NCBI GenBank assembly: GCA_019423745.1
Contig: JAHZAV010000003.1
Span: 62,001 to 126,000 of the forward strand
DNA length: 64,000 nt
Reading direction: 5' to 3'
From: Lachnospiraceae bacterium
Lineage (GTDB): Bacteria > Bacillota > Clostridia > Lachnospirales > Lachnospiraceae
Both the position numbers and the translations under genes were made by a program. Of this stretch, positions 59,683 through 64,000 are shown piece after piece. Position 1 is the first letter of the stretch. Each line of letters starts with the position of its first letter. The notes under the pieces are model-generated. The model did no database searches, was not told the DNA's origin, and worked only from the letters and a program-made list of their open reading frames with translations.

Positions 59683-60711
59683 TTACATTCCTGCAATGAT
59701 ATCATCGATGTTTTCATCGTTGATAACTGACAACTGTCTGAATACATTGTGGTCATCGCCCTGGAATCCTGTACCGTCATCAGCTGCAACCTTTTCGATC
59801 ATTTCCAGACAAGCAGATGCTGTATCTGTATTGGATCCTTCGAATCCTACGATAGCTCTTGCTGCTTCGTCGCCTGCTTTGATAGAATCTAACTGCTGCA
59901 TTGTAACGTCAGTTGTGAAAACACCTACATTTTCAGGAATTTTACCAGCTCCGCCGTAGTGCTGAAGAAGTGCCTGATTTGCACCGTTCATTGGGCCAGC
60001 ACCTGTTCCAACAAATACCTGGCAATCCGGATGTGCCTGAAGAACTGTTTCAACATTTGTCTGAGATTCCGGTGCTTCCAGACCTTCTGTTGTTGCTACG
60101 ATTTCATAATTGTCTTCACAGTATTCTTCCAATCCAGCTTCAATACCATTCTGTCTCTCTAACAGAACCTTTGTGGACGGATAACCGATAACGCAAACCT
60201 GTGCTTTATTATCCGGTGTGAATTTCTCGTTGATAAAGTCAGCAGCCAATTTTGCGATTTCTTTTCCAAGTTCTGTGTTGTCAAGTACCCAGTTAGCTGT
60301 TGTGTTTTCCATTTCATCATCCCAGCACATAACCTTGATACCAGCATCAAGAGCTTCTTTACAAGCTGTTTCAACTGCATCAGGATCAGATGGATGAACC
60401 ATGATTACGTCCACACCTGTTGTAACAAAGTTTTCGATCTGTCCAACCTGTGTTGCAGCGTTGTCTTCACAGTCGATCAGTGTGTACTCATATCCTTTGT
60501 CTTTCATGAGCTCTTCCAATTTGCCCATAACACCTGCCCAGTAGTCGTTCTTCAGGGACTGGATGGTGATACCGATTTTCAGCGAACCATCGTCACTTCC
60601 GCTGTCATCGCTGCTTCCGCTGTCGCTTGCTGGTGCTTCTGATGAGCATCCCATTGCCATTGCTGAAACCATAGCTGCGCAAAGCAAAATACTTACCACT
60701 TTCTTTTTCAT
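59683..60711 (-). CDS. Sugar ABC transporter substrate-binding lipoprotein (RbsB-like)
   Basis: A 342-residue extracellular lipoprotein with signal peptide and lipobox (AMGC, Cys22), a Ser/Asp-rich linker (23-45), then a type I periplasmic-binding fold: IGITIQSLKNDYWAGVMGKLEE, VDVIMVHPSDPDAVE, VFTTDVTMQQLDSIKAG. It delivers sugar to the RbsA/RbsC pair encoded downstream. AAGGAGG precedes the ATG. It follows an SDR dehydrogenase gene by 79 nt, likely in one operon. Confidence 0.92.
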   Translation of the reverse strand: MKKKVVSILLCAAMVSAMAMGCSSEAPASDSGSSDDSGSDDGSLKIGITIQSLKNDYWAGVMGKLEELMKDKGYEYTLIDCEDNAATQVGQIENFVTTGVDVIMVHPSDPDAVETACKEALDAGIKVMCWDDEMENTTANWVLDNTELGKEIAKLAADFINEKFTPDNKAQVCVIGYPSTKVLLERQNGIEAGLEEYCEDNYEIVATTEGLEAPESQTNVETVLQAHPDCQVFVGTGAGPMNGANQALLQHYGGAGKIPENVGVFTTDVTMQQLDSIKAGDEAARAIVGFEGSNTDTASACLEMIEKVAADDGTGFQGDDHNVFRQLSVINDENIDDIIAGM

Positions 60712-60790
60712 ACATTTTCCTCCTTGAAAATAAATATTTTATAGCCTCTGCTATTAGCTATCATAATAAAATGTTCGGACTTCTCTGCTT

Positions 60791-61567
60791 TTAGAAGCAG
60801 GTGAATGCGCCGTCTACTACAATGTCAGATCCGGTTGTAAATGTGCTTGTGTCTCCTGCAAGATATACAAGGATTGACTGAAGTTCTTCCGGTTTTCCGA
60901 CTCTTCCCATCGGAGCCATGTCATTCCACTGAGCAATCAACGGTTTCAGATGATCTGCATTCATGATCAATTCAGTTCCGATATATCCCGGGCTAATGCA
61001 GTTTACACGAACTCCTTTTTTAGCCCATTCTACTGCAAGAGATTTAGTTAAAAGAATAACTCCTGCTTTGGATGCATTGTATGCACACTGTGGTTGTGGA
61101 ACATTTACAATATGTCCTGACATAGATGCCGTATTAATGATGGAACCATATCCCTGCTTCAGCATCTGTCTTCCTGCTGCTGTTGCACACAAGAACACAC
61201 CATTCAGGTTGATATCAGTAACTTTTCTCCACTGCTCATATGTCATTTCTTCTGCTGGAACATTGATGCAAATTCCGGCGTTATTAAAAGCAGCATCCAG
61301 TTTTCCATATGTTTCCACAACCTTTGCAACCATCGCCTCAACCTGTTCCTGATTTGTCACATCAGCCTGAATTGCGATTGTTTTTGAACCAGTTGCATCA
61401 GCTATTTCTTTTGCAACTTTCTCAGCGCCATCCAAATTGATATCTACGATTGCCACATCTGCTCCCGCTTCTGCAAAAGCCATTGCTGCACATCTTCCGA
61501 TTCCGCTTGCAGCGCCTGTTACATAGATTGCTTTTCCGTCAAGTCTCATGCTTTCAATAATTCCCAT
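60791..61567 (-). CDS. SDR-family oxidoreductase (polyol/sugar dehydrogenase)
   Basis: A 258-residue short-chain dehydrogenase. NAD loop GAASGIGR (about 18-25), VDIN at the end of beta-2 (NAD preference), NNAGI (about 94), Ser in NTASMSG (about 146), and YNASK (about 161-165) complete the catalytic set. It resembles sorbose/mannitol/arabitol-type dehydrogenases. The ATG at 61567 has AAAGGAG upstream. Placed ahead of the ABC importer, it probably oxidises the imported polyol or a derived sugar. Confidence 0.9.
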   Translation of the reverse strand: MGIIESMRLDGKAIYVTGAASGIGRCAAMAFAEAGADVAIVDINLDGAEKVAKEIADATGSKTIAIQADVTNQEQVEAMVAKVVETYGKLDAAFNNAGICINVPAEEMTYEQWRKVTDINLNGVFLCATAAGRQMLKQGYGSIINTASMSGHIVNVPQPQCAYNASKAGVILLTKSLAVEWAKKGVRVNCISPGYIGTELIMNADHLKPLIAQWNDMAPMGRVGKPEELQSILVYLAGDTSTFTTGSDIVVDGAFTCF

Positions 61568-61646
61568 TTTCTCTGCTCCTTTCAGCCTTTCCATCAAAAG
61601 AGTCTTTTGTATACCCCTTTGATAAAACGGTTTTACAAATCTACTT

Positions 61647-61735
61647 TATGCAACTTATTATATACCAACCGATACATCTTGTACAATATGCAATATTTCA
61701 CAATTATTTTTTCAACATTTTATACAAATTGCATA
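61647..61735 (-). promoter_or_regulatory. Promoter and repeated TATGCAA sites before the SDR-ABC operon
   Basis: On the minus strand TTGTAC (61686-61681), 18 nt, TATAAT (61662-61657). TATGCAA occurs at 61647 and 61687, and inverted as TTGCATA at 61729, roughly 40 nt apart each. Such spacing could suit looping by a ROK-type regulator; the binding protein is unknown. Confidence 0.4.
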
Positions 61736-61761
61736 ATGTTATTTATTTGGCAATCTCGTAA

Positions 61762-62811
61762 TTATTTGGCAATTTTCACAACAGCCTTCACAATCTCTGC
61801 CTTTTCATTTATGCTCCGATCCATGGCATTCTGAATATCATCAAAATCAAAAATATGGGTTGCAATTCCTTTCAAATTGACTTTTCCCTGTGCTACCGCA
61901 TCAATAGCCATCGGATAAATGTGACGATAACGGAACACAGTCTTGAACGTAATTTCTTTGTCCAATGCCAAACTCATCATCATATTCATCATTCCTGTCT
62001 TCCCATAACCAACAAGAACAATATTAGAACCTTTTCTTACAACCTGAATTGCCTGATTTGTAGTAATCTCAGTTCCAGCTGTCTCAATAGCAAGATCAAA
62101 GCCTTCTCCATCTGTCAACTCTTTTGCTTTTTCCAGTACATCCACTTCTTTACTGTTAATTACTCCATCTGCCCCCAGTTCCATTGCTTTGTCCAGACGT
62201 TTCTGCATAATATCCACTACATATACTTTAGATACACCGCTCGCTTTCAAAGCCATCATGGAAACAAGCCCTATACATCCTGCTCCAAATACAACTGCTG
62301 TCTGTCCAATGTGTGCACCTCCCTGGTTCGCCGCATGGAATCCAACTGCCAAAGGTTCAATCAAAGCCCCCTCTAATGTACTTACATTATCCGGAAGTTT
62401 AAAGCAAAGCCCTGCTTCATGGGCTACATACTCCTGGAAAACACCATCTACCGGAGGTGTAGCAAAAAACACAACATCCGGGCAAAGATTATACTTGCCC
62501 TCCCTGCAGAACTTGCACTTTCCGCATGTTTTGCCGGGTTCCAGAGCAACGCGGTCACCAACTTTCAAATGTGTAACATTTTTTCCAACCTCAACAACAG
62601 TTCCTCCTGGTTCATGTCCTAATACAAATGGCGGTTCTACAACATAATCTCCAATTCTTCCCATTTCGTAGTAATGCATATCACTGCCGCAGATACCTAC
62701 ATATTCCAATTTCACCAGTACTTCGTTATCCTTCGGAACAGGAATCGGTCTTTCTACATAGCCCATCTTCCCTATCCCGTTCATTACAGCAACTTTCATG
62801 TTTCCTTCCAT
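61762..62811 (-). CDS. Zinc-dependent sorbitol/xylitol-type dehydrogenase
   Basis: A 349-residue medium-chain dehydrogenase. Catalytic zinc residues CGSDMHYYEMGRIGDY (about 42-57) and GHEPGG (about 65), structural zinc CGKCKFCREGKYNLC (about 96-110), NAD loop GAGCIGLV (about 173). The MHYY motif and text resemble polyol dehydrogenases (SorD/XdhA). The first ATG, 62811, has AGGAGG 9 nt upstream. It lies between the partial ROK gene and the SDR gene, in the same direction. Confidence 0.9.
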   Translation of the reverse strand: MEGNMKVAVMNGIGKMGYVERPIPVPKDNEVLVKLEYVGICGSDMHYYEMGRIGDYVVEPPFVLGHEPGGTVVEVGKNVTHLKVGDRVALEPGKTCGKCKFCREGKYNLCPDVVFFATPPVDGVFQEYVAHEAGLCFKLPDNVSTLEGALIEPLAVGFHAANQGGAHIGQTAVVFGAGCIGLVSMMALKASGVSKVYVVDIMQKRLDKAMELGADGVINSKEVDVLEKAKELTDGEGFDLAIETAGTEITTNQAIQVVRKGSNIVLVGYGKTGMMNMMMSLALDKEITFKTVFRYRHIYPMAIDAVAQGKVNLKGIATHIFDFDDIQNAMDRSINEKAEIVKAVVKIAK

Positions 62812-62843
62812 AATACCTTTCCTCCTGGTCTTTTTATTTTATA

Positions 62844-62866
62844 CTTTAATAATGTGTCTAATAAAG
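62844..62866 (-). promoter_or_regulatory. Imperfect dyad upstream of the polyol dehydrogenase gene
   Basis: CTTTAATA-ATGTGTC-TAATAAAG is an imperfect inverted repeat (6 of 8 pairs) in the 76-nt gap after the ROK gene. It could be a ROK operator. Weak evidence. Confidence 0.25.
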
Positions 62867-62887
62867 TTTTGAAAGTAAAAGACACTT

Positions 62888-64000
62888 TTATATCGTGTCT
62901 ATATACCTTTCGATCTGCAGGATAGCTGCCCCAAGGGCAGAAGCTTCTTTTTGATACCTGCATGCATCAATATAACTTCCATCCCTGTCAAAAATATTTT
63001 TCTCTGCTGCCATTTTCCGAATTCTGTCTATATAAGGAGAAATATTACTTCCCACGTAACCTCCAAGAACAATTCTGCAGTCAAAACACATTCTAAGATT
63101 ATCAACAGCAATCACAAGGTTTTTCAGATATTCCTCCCAGACTGCCTGAAATTCTTCGTTACCCGCTTCCATTTCCAAAAAAAATCTTTCCAGATTTCCC
63201 TCAGTTTTGTCAGCCAACTTAAGTGCGGAACAATATGCATCCACACAACCTTCTTTTCCGCAATAACATTTTGATCCTCCTGGATGAATTACCATATGAC
63301 CAAATTCACAGCTTCTCCAGTTGTCCCCCTCATAAAGGCTGAAAGTATCCCCCTGCCAAGGTGACCAAAATTTAATTCTCCCAACATCATCACGCAAAAG
63401 AACCGCCCCTCCAACCGTATTGCTAAGAGAAAAATATACCATATTCCCCGGTATTCTCCTCCCGCTAATCTCTGTCACTGCCGCTGCATTCGCATCGTTG
63501 ACAAGTTCACATGGATAAGGCATTTTCTCAATCCATTCCCTGCAGGATATACCATAGACACCCAATGCATGAGAATTCGTAATAATTTGATCTCGGTTGT
63601 TAATGATCGCCGGTATAGAGATTCCCATTCCTTCGATTCTCTCCGACGGGATATTGCATTCTTTTACAAACTCTTCTGTTAACCGAGCAATCTCCTCAAA
63701 ATAAACATCCGAATAAGCAAACGACCGTCGTATCCTTTTATGTGCCAATGCACGTCCCGAAAGATCTGTGTATGTAATTCCTACATGATTTCTTGTAATA
63801 TCAAGTCCCACTGCATATCGAATATCTCTTACTGCAGTAAGAACCTTTGCTTTTCTTCCGCCAGTAGATTCAAACTCACCGTTTACCTCTATCATCTGTT
63901 TTTTTTCCAATTCATTCACAATAGAAAGCACGGTTGGCGTACTAATATTCAACGCCATCGAAATCTCCGGCATGCTCGTTCTTTCTCGGCTGTTAATATA
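62888..64000 (-). CDS. ROK-family transcriptional regulator (N-terminus outside window)
   Basis: The frame remains open to the right edge; about 370 residues are visible. An internal ATG at 63973 would cut the winged helix; aligning with the ROK protein at 55880 shows that the residues before it (YINSRERTS) belong to the helix-turn-helix, so the start is outside. Visible are the rest of the HTH (MPEISMALNISTPTVLSIVNELEKKQMI), LVNDANAAAVTE, LSNTVGGAVLL, and the ROK zinc motif FGHMVIHPGGSKCYCGKEGC. Probably regulates the dehydrogenase and ABC genes downstream. Confidence 0.88.
   Translation of the reverse strand, partial: YINSRERTSMPEISMALNISTPTVLSIVNELEKKQMIEVNGEFESTGGRKAKVLTAVRDIRYAVGLDITRNHVGITYTDLSGRALAHKRIRRSFAYSDVYFEEIARLTEEFVKECNIPSERIEGMGISIPAIINNRDQIITNSHALGVYGISCREWIEKMPYPCELVNDANAAAVTEISGRRIPGNMVYFSLSNTVGGAVLLRDDVGRIKFWSPWQGDTFSLYEGDNWRSCEFGHMVIHPGGSKCYCGKEGCVDAYCSALKLADKTEGNLERFFLEMEAGNEEFQAVWEEYLKNLVIAVDNLRMCFDCRIVLGGYVGSNISPYIDRIRKMAAEKNIFDRDGSYIDACRYQKEASALGAAILQIERYIDTI

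Noticed and set aside
61855..62376. 173-codon plus-strand open frame
   Set aside because: Antisense to the zinc dehydrogenase gene, with atypical composition for a real protein.
1..64000. tRNA, rRNA, phage or insertion-sequence genes
   Set aside because: No tRNA-like cloverleaf, rRNA sequence, integrase or transposase frame was recognised by eye on either strand.

Overview
The window looks like a chromosomal segment of a spore-forming anaerobe of the Lachnospiraceae (Clostridia). The base composition is low to moderate GC. Strong GGAGG ribosome binding sites, spoIIR and a DUF3794/LysM spore-type protein point to a sporulating Firmicute. Superoxide reductase, rubredoxin and a glycyl radical enzyme (GRE) point to strict anaerobiosis. 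The species call is inference. No rRNA, tRNA, CRISPR array, transposase or phage gene was seen.

Layout. 1-2.5 kb: a truncated trigger-factor-like lipoprotein, cardiolipin synthase and a small membrane protein. 2.6-9.1 kb: a magnesium block with two MgtA-type P-type ATPases, an orphan winged-helix regulator between them, an M-box-like leader before the second ATPase, and a 54-residue membrane protein after it. 9.2-21.7 kb: a long minus-strand housekeeping run (lipoprotein, DUF3794-LysM, ispE, GntR, spoIIR, CDF transporter, acyl-ACP thioesterase, cvfB, HPr-like protein, dnaE, pfkA, DUF1934). 21.8-26.7 kb: plsC, then pncB-ddl-murF on the plus strand. 26.8-31.7 kb: dipeptidase, DUF819 permease and a CtpE-like P-type ATPase. 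31.8-34.7 kb: a metal-homeostasis operon of a histidine-rich COG0523 GTPase, a second GTPase fused to a YcgQ/TIGR03943-like domain, and a ZIP transporter. 35.0-36.3 kb: superoxide reductase, rubredoxin and a convergent Crp/Fnr regulator.

From about 36.3 kb to the end the window is almost entirely sugar catabolism: four FGGY kinases, three ketose-phosphate aldolases, a psicose/tagatose 3-epimerase, several dehydrogenases, an RbsBAC-type ABC importer, and regulators of the DeoR, GntR and ROK families. Two routes can be sketched. One is a galactitol-like route without PTS (FGGY kinase, GatD-like dehydrogenase, PfkB kinase, class II aldolase). The other is a rhamnulose-type route (RhaB, FucA-like aldolase, aldo/keto reductase).

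The most unusual locus is the operon at 49.9-55.7 kb: FGGY kinase, radical-SAM activase, a GRE with an atypical glycyl-radical motif (RIHGT) but an intact GCxEP cysteine loop, and a GntR/periplasmic-binding-type regulator. It is driven by a consensus promoter overlapped by a 25-nt palindrome. A fructose-6-phosphate-aldolase-like gene converges on it, so I propose a radical-based sugar-phosphate pathway. Two copies of a palindromic REP-like element, each 9-10 nt after a stop codon, mark the sugar region.
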